Positions 1 through 5,464 of a stretch of DNA of 11,657 nt are shown one piece after another. Each line of letters starts with the position of its first letter. Within the stretch, counting starts at the first letter, position 1. The DNA is from Gammaproteobacteria bacterium (lineage in GTDB: Bacteria; Pseudomonadota; Gammaproteobacteria; Francisellales; CACEW01). A program made the position numbers and the translations under genes. Where the stretch lies: the NCBI GenBank assembly GCA_028282045.1, contig JANQIS010000225.1, positions 1 through 11,657 on the forward strand, written 5' to 3'. The notes under the pieces were generated by a model. The model was not told the DNA's origin. It was given only the letters and a program-made list of their open reading frames with translations, and made no database searches.

Positions 1-1
1 T

Positions 2-271
2 GGTCGCTACCAGGAGTCTGTCATCACCGCAGGGGTATTTCAGGCAATATCACCAAACTTTGGTAGCCGTACTCTGATGCAATTGGCTTATAGTATCGGG
101 GCTGGGTTTAATTATCAGTTCACCACACACTGGCATGCAGGGACAGGTTGTCGATTCTTGAGCTTAGGCAAAGTAACTTCAAACAATGGCGAAGGGCTTT
201 ACACAGAGCAAAAGTTATCACAACAACTTAACGTAAGTGAATTATTCCTGCACCTAACCTATTGGCTTTAA
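2..271 (+). CDS. outer-membrane beta-barrel protein, C-terminal fragment (5' end outside the window)
   Basis: The frame is open from the first bases of the window to the TAA at 269-271, giving about 89 residues with no internal start needed; the ATG at 77 is simply an internal methionine. The sequence alternates polar and hydrophobic or aromatic residues in short strands separated by loops, for example the stretch containing YSIGAGFNYQFTTHWHAGTG. It ends in LFLHLTYWL, an aromatic-rich final strand of the sort recognised by the BAM complex. Glycine-rich turns (GAGFNY, GTGCRF) fit an OmpW- or opacity-type small barrel or a surface antigen. The N-terminus and signal peptide are not visible, so family and function cannot be fixed. 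The gene ends 90 bases before the next one and probably belongs to a separate unit. Confidence 0.7.
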   Translation, partial: GRYQESVITAGVFQAISPNFGSRTLMQLAYSIGAGFNYQFTTHWHAGTGCRFLSLGKVTSNNGEGLYTEQKLSQQLNVSELFLHLTYWL

Positions 272-309
272 CAGGATAACTCATGATTATTTTTCAGGTC
301 GCAAAGATC

Positions 310-328
310 TATTTTTAATTTAAAAATA
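310..328. promoter_or_regulatory. AT-rich dyad, candidate operator of the PAS-LuxR operon
   Basis: TATTTTTAA-T-TTAAAAATA is a perfect inverted repeat with 9-base arms and a one-base centre at 319. The core, ATTTTTA-N3-TAAAAAT (311-327), recurs with identical arms at 2226-2242 ahead of the permease gene. In both places it is followed within five bases by TATACT. It covers the -35/spacer region of the predicted promoter. A repressor or autoregulator site is likely. The neighbouring LuxR-type proteins are the obvious candidates, but binding is inferred. Confidence 0.45.
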
Positions 329-332
329 AGGC

Positions 333-338
333 TATACT
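333..338 (+). promoter_or_regulatory. candidate -10 element (TATACT) of the regulator operon
   Basis: TATACT matches the sigma-70 -10 consensus at five of six positions and lies 24 bases before the first possible start codon. No good -35 hexamer is present at the expected distance (TATTTT at 310-315 with a 17-base spacer). This fits a promoter whose activity depends on a factor bound to the overlapping dyad. Confidence 0.4.
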
Positions 339-361
339 AGCGCCGATATATTAATTATTGG

Positions 362-1285
362 ATGATTGATATGCCGCCTTTCGTTACGGAAGACTATGAG
401 ATCATCAAAGCATATAGCGACTTCACAAATATTGCTTTGCTACGTGTCAACGAAACCGGCAATATTACTGATATCAACGAGTGCGCCGGGACGTTGTTCA
501 ATATGTCTGCCGCCAGTGTGATTAACACCAGCCTCACTCACTTCTGTGAACAATATCAATTTGACATGCCTCAAAACGGCCACACAGCACAGTATCAGCG
601 CAGTCATTTTGAGCACCTAACCTTACAGTGGCAAATACATCACCTGGACGACAACCAGGTAATCACAGCAGAAGTGCTTGATAGCGCCTTTCATACGGCA
701 TTTTTTAATGATCAGCTATTTGGCATGCTCAACAAAATGCCCATAGCAATTTACTGTAAAGATCTCTACGGCATCTATGTGGAAACCAATGATTATTGTA
801 ATCGTATCGCACTAGGTGAGACCTGTAATACGTCTATTGTCGGACGTGTAGACAACGACCTTACGTGGGCGGATACAGCCGCCATTTTGCAAGCGCACGA
901 CAGGCGTGTTTATCAAGGTAAAACCTACCAGTTTGAAGAACAAGTTATCTTAGCTAACGGTGCTAATGAATGCATGCAATCAATTAAGTCACCGTTAGTA
1001 GATGATAACAATCATGTTATCGGCATGGTGGGTATCTCAATCAATAAATCGCTATTGAAACCACCCCAAAATCAGCCAAACCATCAACAGTTCTCTACTC
1101 GGGAGCAGGAATGCCTTAAACTATTAGCCAATGGCCATACCGTACGGGAAGTGGGAGAGTTACTGGGCATATCAAAACGAACTGCTGAGGCACATATCAA
1201 TCATATTAAAGCCAAAACCAAAACTTTTAAGCTCTTTCAAACCGGCTTTATCATCGGACAGGACCGACATATCGATCTATTATGA
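362..1285 (+). CDS. PAS domain / LuxR-type HTH transcriptional regulator (first of a tandem pair)
   Basis: A 307-residue cytoplasmic DNA-binding regulator. Residues about 15-108 form a PAS-like sensor region (IALLRVNETGNITDINE). Residues about 115-228 form a second PAS domain (MPIAIYCKDLYGIYVETND, closing with HVIGMVGISI). Residues 243-300 are a LuxR/GerE helix-turn-helix (FSTREQECLKLLANGHT; recognition region near GISKRTAEAHINHI). There is no receiver domain or membrane segment, so it probably senses a small molecule or redox state directly. The start may be ATG 362 or ATG 371; the GGA at 360-362 is better spaced for 371. It overlaps the following paralogous gene by ATGA, so the two are co-transcribed and translationally coupled. 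A dyad and TATACT lie just upstream. The signal sensed is unknown. Confidence 0.85.
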   Translation: MIDMPPFVTEDYEIIKAYSDFTNIALLRVNETGNITDINECAGTLFNMSAASVINTSLTHFCEQYQFDMPQNGHTAQYQRSHFEHLTLQWQIHHLDDNQVITAEVLDSAFHTAFFNDQLFGMLNKMPIAIYCKDLYGIYVETNDYCNRIALGETCNTSIVGRVDNDLTWADTAAILQAHDRRVYQGKTYQFEEQVILANGANECMQSIKSPLVDDNNHVIGMVGISINKSLLKPPQNQPNHQQFSTREQECLKLLANGHTVREVGELLGISKRTAEAHINHIKAKTKTFKLFQTGFIIGQDRHIDLL

Positions 1286-2223
1286 TTAAAGACATCTTAA
1301 GTAAGGATTACGCCACACTGAAGCGATTTTGCAAACATTATAAGCTTGCATTGATTGCTCTGACTCATGACGGCCACGTAGTTGAGTATAATGATATGAG
1401 CAAACGTTTGTTCAACGTGCCAGAAGATGGCCTACAAGGCAAGAATCTCATCGAGTTCTGCCGCTTGCTAACAATAGACTGCCCCATCAAAACCTTGCAT
1501 CCAACTATCAAGGTCAATAACACTTACCATCATGCGCTTGAAACTGATTGCCAATGGCATGCAGCCAAGGCTGAAACGAACAGTGATGGATTAAAATGGG
1601 TACTGATTGGTAAGGTAGTAAGAACGACCAGTCTGTGTAACCGCATGTGTTTTGATAACAAGCTTATCAACGAATTACCACTACAGGTTTTTTGTAAAAA
1701 CCATGATAGCACCTATATTCTTTACAACCGCTGCACAGAAGAGTTCGCCGGCATGCCGATGACCGGGAAATCAGATTACGATTTTGCCTGGCGGGATAAT
1801 GCCGATTTCCTCATTGAAAGTGACCAGATAGTTCTTAGTGATAAATCCGTATTGAGCTTACAGGCTTTATGTGATCATAACGATGAACTACGGCAGGTTT
1901 GCACCTTCAAACAACCTATCTATGATACGAGCGACAATGTCGTGGGTATTGCCGGTGCAACGATCGTGTATGACCTACCGCAAACACCTTACAACACCAT
2001 CACCATCTTACATGAGTCACGAGCCAATCTCTGTTTCAATGTCCAGGAGTTAACCTATATTGACTGGTTAATTAAGGGTAAAACAGCAGAGGAAATTGCT
2101 ATGATTCTCAGTATACCAAAGCGCACTGTGGAAAGTCATCTGGCTCGCATTCGTCAAAAAGCCTGCTGCCAGAACCAGTTTCAACTGGGCTATTTATTAG
2201 CGCAAAGCATGCAAGTTTCATAG
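1282..2223 (+). CDS. PAS domain / LuxR-type HTH transcriptional regulator (second of a tandem pair)
   Basis: A 313-residue paralogue of the upstream regulator with the same order of parts. There is an N-terminal PAS-like region (about 20-112, LALIALTHDGHVVEYND), a second PAS domain (about 128-230, LPLQVFCKNHDSTYILYNR closing with VVGIAGATIVY) and a C-terminal LuxR-type HTH (about 252-308, KTAEEIAMILSIPKRTVESHL). Start ATG overlaps the previous stop as ATGA. The two proteins align along their length but have diverged strongly, mostly in the first PAS region and in cysteine content (this copy is Cys-rich: C60, C67, C90, C119, C123, C138, C151). They may form heterodimers or answer different signals. 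The DNA-binding domain lacks the usual LT.RE opening (NVQELTYIDW), so promoter recognition may differ. Confidence 0.85.
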   Translation: MIKDILSKDYATLKRFCKHYKLALIALTHDGHVVEYNDMSKRLFNVPEDGLQGKNLIEFCRLLTIDCPIKTLHPTIKVNNTYHHALETDCQWHAAKAETNSDGLKWVLIGKVVRTTSLCNRMCFDNKLINELPLQVFCKNHDSTYILYNRCTEEFAGMPMTGKSDYDFAWRDNADFLIESDQIVLSDKSVLSLQALCDHNDELRQVCTFKQPIYDTSDNVVGIAGATIVYDLPQTPYNTITILHESRANLCFNVQELTYIDWLIKGKTAEEIAMILSIPKRTVESHLARIRQKACCQNQFQLGYLLAQSMQVS

Positions 2224-2225
2224 GT

Positions 2226-2242
2226 ATTTTTACCATAAAAAT
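2226..2242. promoter_or_regulatory. second copy of the ATTTTTA-N3-TAAAAAT dyad, upstream of the permease
   Basis: ATTTTTA-CCA-TAAAAAT begins three bases after the stop of the second regulator. It has the same 7-base arms and 3-base spacing as the dyad at 311-327, and is again followed by TATACT (2246-2251, three bases downstream) and a GCGC. The arrangement suggests a common operator for the regulator operon and the permease. The alternative is a weak AT-only terminator hairpin for the regulator operon, but it has no GC stem and no T tract. Confidence 0.4.
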
Positions 2243-2245
2243 CCT

Positions 2246-2251
2246 TATACT
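2246..2251 (+). promoter_or_regulatory. candidate -10 element (TATACT) for the permease transcript
   Basis: TATACT lies three bases after the dyad, mirroring the arrangement before the regulator operon. A transcript from here would have a leader of about 175 bases before the permease ATG. No consensus -35 is seen at 16-18 bases. Confidence 0.3.
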
Positions 2252-2433
2252 TTGGCGCAACAATGGCATTGACATGTTAAAAATACGGATACTGCCCCAC
2301 CATGCTAACACTTAAAATCAGACGCTAACTGACATACTCCTGGATAATGAAGTATGCATATAACCATTGCGCTGCTTAGAATTGACACTTCTGTCTTACC
2401 CAAAGACGCTATTATGCAAAAGCATAGCTAACC

Positions 2434-3834
2434 ATGCAAAAACACAAAGCCACTCTATCACCACTTGTGGTCTTGCTTGCCATCACTGCTTCACTCACCG
2501 GCGTTATGGCAGGTATGGACACCGGTATTATTGGTGAGTCACAAAGGTTTATCTACGCAACGTTTCACGTGACCTCACCTGGCATCAAGTCATTCACCGT
2601 CGCTGCTGTTCCACTAAGCGCTATGATTGGTGCGATCATTAGTAGCTGGCCGGCACTCAGGCTAGGCAGACGCAACACGCTTTTTATCTCTGGGATTATT
2701 TTTTCAATCGGTGTTATGAGTATTGTCACAGCCCACCATATTAATAGCGTTATTATCGGACGCTTATTGATGGGCTTGTCCGGCGGGCTTTCCTTGATGG
2801 TAACCCCTTTGTACCTGGCAGAATTAGCCCCCACACACCGCCGTGGCATGCTGGTGTTTATGTTTCAACTGGCCATCACCATTGGTATCTTATTAGCGGC
2901 AATCCTCAATGATGTATTTGCGGATACAGAAAATTGGCGAGTCATGTTTGCATTATGCTTATGCCCAGCACTGCTACTGCTAATCGGATTGATATTCTTA
3001 CCGCGCAGTCCTCGCTGGCTCATGCAAGTGAAACGATGGGACGAGGCAAAGTCAGTGATGCAACAACTGGGACATCATGATGTTAATGCTGAGTTTAACG
3101 CTATTAAAGCGAGCCTAAGTCATCCTAAGTTTTCGCTTGCCATGTTACGCCAACCTCATTTTAGAACGCTAATCTTATTAACGGTAAGCCTGTTTTTATT
3201 TCAACAATTAAGCGGCATCAATACCATTTTTTACTTTGTCGATCAGGTTTTTTCTGCTGCTTATCACAGTGTTGATGGCCGTGCGCTCGCTAGTGTTATT
3301 GCCTGCACTGTCAATGTGATTGCCACACTAGTCGCCATTTACCTGATTGACACACTTGGCCGGCGCAAATTGATGCTGAGCAGCATGCTCTGCTGTGTCG
3401 TATTTTTACTGATAATCGCAATGGCCTTTAAAGGATATTTCGGCACATTCTCTGGTATTATTTCATTAGCGGGTGTATTGGGCTTTATCGCCTGTTTTGC
3501 TATAGGTTTAGGTGGTGTGCCTTACATCGTTGCGGCAGAAGTTTTTCCGATTCATGTTCGTCATATTGGTGTTGCAGTAGCCTCAGCATCCAGTTGGCTA
3601 TTTAATTTCATCGTATCCATCACTTATTTGCATATAGTCAATAGCGTGGGACTGGATAAAACTTATCTCTGCTACGCGTTTTGCACAATAATCGGAGCGA
3701 TTATGATTTGGCGTTATATGCCCGAAACCAAAGGTATCAGCCTGGAAGATATTGAAGCCCATTTTGTAGAACACAAAACCAAATACGCCCTCAAGCCACG
3801 TAAATCTTTAGCCATCAATAATTGTCCGGAATAA
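2434..3834 (+). CDS. MFS sugar-porter family permease (sugar/H+ symporter)
   Basis: A 466-residue, 12-helix inner-membrane transporter of the sugar-porter branch of the major facilitator superfamily, which includes XylE, GalP and AraE. Visible signatures are AGMDTGIIGES after helix 1 and GRR at 78-80. GRLLMGLSGG with PLYLAELAPTHRRG at 109-138 is the classical sugar-transport signature. PRSPRWL is at 190-196, the substrate-site motif QQLSGIN at 257-263, DTLGRRK at 306-312 and PETKGISLEDIE at 430-441. In helix 10, where many family members have PxxW before the EIFP-type motif, this one reads VPYIVAAEVFP, with Tyr in place of Trp; this could alter substrate choice. The substrate cannot be told from sequence (pentose, hexose and inositol are all possible). 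It lies downstream of the two regulators and shares their upstream dyad, so it may be their target. The ribosome-binding site is weak. Confidence 0.9.
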   Translation: MQKHKATLSPLVVLLAITASLTGVMAGMDTGIIGESQRFIYATFHVTSPGIKSFTVAAVPLSAMIGAIISSWPALRLGRRNTLFISGIIFSIGVMSIVTAHHINSVIIGRLLMGLSGGLSLMVTPLYLAELAPTHRRGMLVFMFQLAITIGILLAAILNDVFADTENWRVMFALCLCPALLLLIGLIFLPRSPRWLMQVKRWDEAKSVMQQLGHHDVNAEFNAIKASLSHPKFSLAMLRQPHFRTLILLTVSLFLFQQLSGINTIFYFVDQVFSAAYHSVDGRALASVIACTVNVIATLVAIYLIDTLGRRKLMLSSMLCCVVFLLIIAMAFKGYFGTFSGIISLAGVLGFIACFAIGLGGVPYIVAAEVFPIHVRHIGVAVASASSWLFNFIVSITYLHIVNSVGLDKTYLCYAFCTIIGAIMIWRYMPETKGISLEDIEAHFVEHKTKYALKPRKSLAINNCPE

Positions 3835-3849
3835 TCTGTTAATATAGTT

Positions 3850-3879
3850 GAGCCTGACATCATTGCTGATCCCAGGCTC
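3850..3879. terminator. hairpin between convergent genes, possible bidirectional terminator
   Basis: GAGCCTG (3850-3856) pairs perfectly with CAGGCTC (3873-3879). Inside, ATCA pairs with TGAT around a four-base loop after a 2x2 internal loop, giving a compact stem. It lies 16 bases after the permease stop and 26 bases beyond the end of the convergent gene. Neither strand has a clear T tract after the stem, so intrinsic termination is uncertain. Confidence 0.4.
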
Positions 3880-3890
3880 TGGCTCTACAA

Positions 3891-3917
3891 ATTGGAATTG
3901 TATTTTACGGTTCCAAT
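3891..3917 (-). terminator. hairpin spanning the stop codon of the proline-rich gene
   Basis: ATTGGAA (3891-3897) and TTCCAAT (3911-3917) form a 7-bp stem whose loop contains the minus-strand stop codon (3905-3907). It may help end the minus-strand transcript or protect its 3' end. The stem is short and AT-rich, and no strong T tract follows. Confidence 0.25.
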
Positions 3918-5038
3918 GTAGAGTTTGTACTTGTCTGTGCTGTATTATCCCCATTCAGCAGCACATGGGCTTGTCTTGAGGGAGGTTGTGGTTTATGTGG
4001 TTTATGTGGCCTTGATGATCTTGCAGGTGGCACTGGTGGATGAGACTTTGGTGCACCTGTTGCATTAGAGCCATGATTCTCAGCTTGAGGTGGACTAGTC
4101 TGAACTTCACTACTCGCAGGTGTACTACCACTGTTTTGTGAAACAGAAGGTGCTGACGGATTGCTTCCATCAGTGGAATCACTTTGTGTTTGTTCACCAC
4201 CACCCTCAGCAGCCTGATACCTCCTTGCCAAAGCCTCCCTAAGTTTCTCATCCTTAACAGCAGATGTCTCTTCTTTCGTTTTAACAGCACCTGTGCGTGG
4301 ACCATCTGTTTTTCTGAGGGTGTTTCTACGAACTAACCCTGGTAACTGATCCTGATCACCGTCATTACTTACTTTTTGCCCCTCTGGCCCTGTTACTTGC
4401 TCAGAGGTTTTTCGAGCCTTCAACGTACGAGCAAGTTCTGCCATAAGACCGCCACCCCCATTTTGTGGCTGAGACTGACCTTCGCTTCCACTAGCTGATT
4501 CTTGGTTGCTTGCACTTCCATCATTTGATGATTGGGCCTGATCTTCGCTCCCATTAGCTGGCTCTTGTTCATTTTCTTGCTTTTTTGCTTCTTTAAGTGC
4601 TCTAAGACCCTCAACACCACCAAATTTTTTAATAGAATCAAAAACAGCGCCGCGCTGAGCCTCTGTTGATGACCCTTTAGAAGATGCCTTGGATTCTCCG
4701 TTCATTTCTGGAGCTAGCGGCGGTGGTGGTGGCGGTGGTGGCGGTGGTGCAGTAAATTTTGGTGGCGTCGCTGCATCAGGTCGCTGAGATGCCTCGGATT
4801 CTCCATTAGTTGCTGCAGCAATAGATTGCTGTTGTGATGGTGGTGCTTCTTCTATCAAATCCTTTAGCTCTATGCCTAGTCTTTCCAATAACTTACTCTG
4901 TATAACCAACAGCTGTTGGTTACCTTGTCTCAATCCAGCATAGTCTACTAACAGTTTCTCGCAATATTTTTCCAACACTTCTATTCTAGCTAGCATTGCA
5001 CTCATATCTTCGCTTGTAGATCGATTGCTTCCTTTCAT
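3905..5038 (-). CDS. proline-rich protein with WH2-like and Ena/VASP FAB-like motifs: candidate actin-assembly effector
   Basis: A 377-residue hydrophilic protein with no Sec signal peptide, no membrane helix and no Trp. Residues about 12-64 form an amphipathic helix or coiled coil (LARIEVLEKYCEKLLVDYAG), a likely oligomerisation region. Residues 98-107 are ten consecutive prolines followed by LAP, a profilin-type ligand. Residues 129-150 (RGAVFDSIKKFGG, then LRAL) match the WH2 layout R-x-A-LL-x-x-I...L-K/R-x-V/L. Residues 194-213 (GGGGLMAELARTLKARKTSE) resemble the F-actin-binding helix of Ena/VASP proteins (GGLM-E...L-ARR-K) and the WASH V region. A third basic helix lies at 262-276 (KLREALARRYQAAE). 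The tail has PPVPPAR (334-340), a PxxPxR SH3 ligand. No acidic-Trp Arp2/3 tail is seen. The start is supported by AGGAGAGG nine bases upstream. The motif comparisons are from memory; the actin role is inference. Confidence 0.7.
   Translation of the reverse strand: MKGSNRSTSEDMSAMLARIEVLEKYCEKLLVDYAGLRQGNQQLLVIQSKLLERLGIELKDLIEEAPPSQQQSIAAATNGESEASQRPDAATPPKFTAPPPPPPPPPPLAPEMNGESKASSKGSSTEAQRGAVFDSIKKFGGVEGLRALKEAKKQENEQEPANGSEDQAQSSNDGSASNQESASGSEGQSQPQNGGGGLMAELARTLKARKTSEQVTGPEGQKVSNDGDQDQLPGLVRRNTLRKTDGPRTGAVKTKEETSAVKDEKLREALARRYQAAEGGGEQTQSDSTDGSNPSAPSVSQNSGSTPASSEVQTSPPQAENHGSNATGAPKSHPPVPPARSSRPHKPHKPQPPSRQAHVLLNGDNTAQTSTNSTLEP
4480..4567. repeat. imperfect direct repeat with a 63-bp period inside the proline-rich gene
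   Basis: The 25-base unit at 4480-4504 recurs at 4543-4567 with four mismatches. The 63-base spacing is exactly 21 codons. In the protein this gives QEPANGSEDQAQSSN (158-172) and QESASGSEGQSQPQN (179-193). This is an in-frame duplication that lengthened the linker between the WH2-like and FAB-like motifs. Confidence 0.6.
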
Positions 5039-5081
5039 TAGGTTTACCCTCTCCTTTCATATGTTTTTAGATTCTGTTACT

Positions 5082-5102
5082 GCTCTCTCGTTATCTGAGA
5101 GC
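5082..5102 (-). repeat. hairpin in the 5' leader of the proline-rich gene
   Basis: GCTCTC (5082-5087) and GAGAGC (5097-5102) are perfect 6-base arms around nine bases. The hairpin lies about 44 bases upstream of the minus-strand start codon, outside the Shine-Dalgarno. It could be a leader structure or operator; no T tract follows on the minus strand. Confidence 0.3.
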
Positions 5103-5173
5103 ACCCCTAGTTCACTTTGTGGCCAGCCCGGCCTCATAGAAACCACACCGCCATTAAATGAATGCACTGGCAT

Positions 5174-5206
5174 ACTACTTAATCCTAAAGGGGTAGTGAA
5201 AGTAGT
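5174..5206. repeat. 7-base inverted repeat in the divergent intergenic region
   Basis: ACTACTT (5174-5180) and AAGTAGT (5200-5206) are perfect arms separated by 19 bases. They lie upstream of the proline-rich gene on the minus strand, in the region where its promoter should be. Protein-binding dyad or chance; not distinguishable here. Confidence 0.2.
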
Positions 5207-5268
5207 AAAAATACGATCGTGGCTGGAAAAGGTTTTTCACTCTTAAAACACGGTTAATTTACAAACGC

Positions 5269-5297
5269 TTAACAGTTATCAATAAAACAAAAATACT
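5269..5297 (+). promoter_or_regulatory. sigma-70-like promoter for the 978-aa gene
   Basis: TTAACA (5269-5274) and AATACT (5292-5297) are separated by 17 bases, matching the consensus at five and four of six positions. Transcription would begin near 5304, giving a leader of about 160 bases that contains the 26-codon ORF. TATAGT at 5305-5310 is an alternative -10 without a good -35. Confidence 0.35.
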
Positions 5298-5347
5298 AAT
5301 GGCCTATAGTTAACGCTTACTTATTTTTAGCATAAGAGGTTGCAACG

Positions 5348-5428
5348 ATGAGTACGACATTAGCTTCGATGCAAATTAAGGCGTTTGGTTCGATCTGTTC
5401 CACAGCAACCATATTGTATGCGCCATAA
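5348..5428 (+). CDS. possible 26-codon small ORF upstream of the 978-aa gene
   Basis: ATG at 5348 opens a 26-residue ORF (MSTTLASMQIKAFGSICSTA, ending ILYAP) closed by TAA at 5426-5428. An AAGAGG Shine-Dalgarno lies about eight bases before the ATG, better than that of the large gene 36 bases downstream (GCGGA). It could be a leader peptide affecting translation of the large gene, a small protein, or a chance ORF. I do not recognise the sequence. The support is ribosome-site spacing only. Confidence 0.3.
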   Translation: MSTTLASMQIKAFGSICSTATILYAP

Positions 5429-5464
5429 AAAATTAAGTTAGATAACCCTATTTAAAGCGGAAAA

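Larger units (their letters stand above)
5039..5464. other. 426-base divergent intergenic region
   Basis: This region separates the proline-rich gene (-) from the 978-aa gene (+). It holds the Shine-Dalgarno of the minus gene (AGGAGAGG on the minus strand, complement of about 5048-5055) and two inverted repeats: GCTCTC/GAGAGC at 5082-5102 and ACTACTT/AAGTAGT at 5174-5206. It also holds a plus-strand promoter candidate (5269-5297), a possible 26-codon ORF (5348-5428) and a half-match to the AT dyad (ATTTTTA at 5323-5329). No clear minus-strand promoter could be picked out. Confidence 0.5.

Noticed and set aside
2269..2293. TTGACA (2269-2274) and GATACT (2288-2293) as a promoter
   Set aside because: The spacer is only 13 bases.
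2274..2315. 13-codon ORF in the leader before the permease
   Set aside because: No ribosome-binding site and no attenuator-like codons or structure.
2382..2415. TTGACA (2382-2387) and TATTAT (2410-2415) as the permease promoter
   Set aside because: Individually good hexamers but the spacer is 22 bases, too long for sigma-70; not used as a call, though a regulator that bends DNA could not be excluded.
3955..4305. 116-aa minus-strand ORF rich in His, Leu and Val
   Set aside because: It overlaps the proline-rich gene in another frame and its composition is what low-complexity Ser/Pro/Gln coding gives when frame-shifted; no ribosome site.
4420..4641. 73-aa minus-strand ORF inside the same gene
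   Set aside because: Frame shadow of the repetitive linker; no independent evidence.
5025..5246. 73-aa plus-strand ORF crossing the start of the proline-rich gene
   Set aside because: Overlaps the start and ribosome site of a well-supported minus gene; neither its ATG nor the internal one at 5061 has a Shine-Dalgarno, and the product resembles nothing known.
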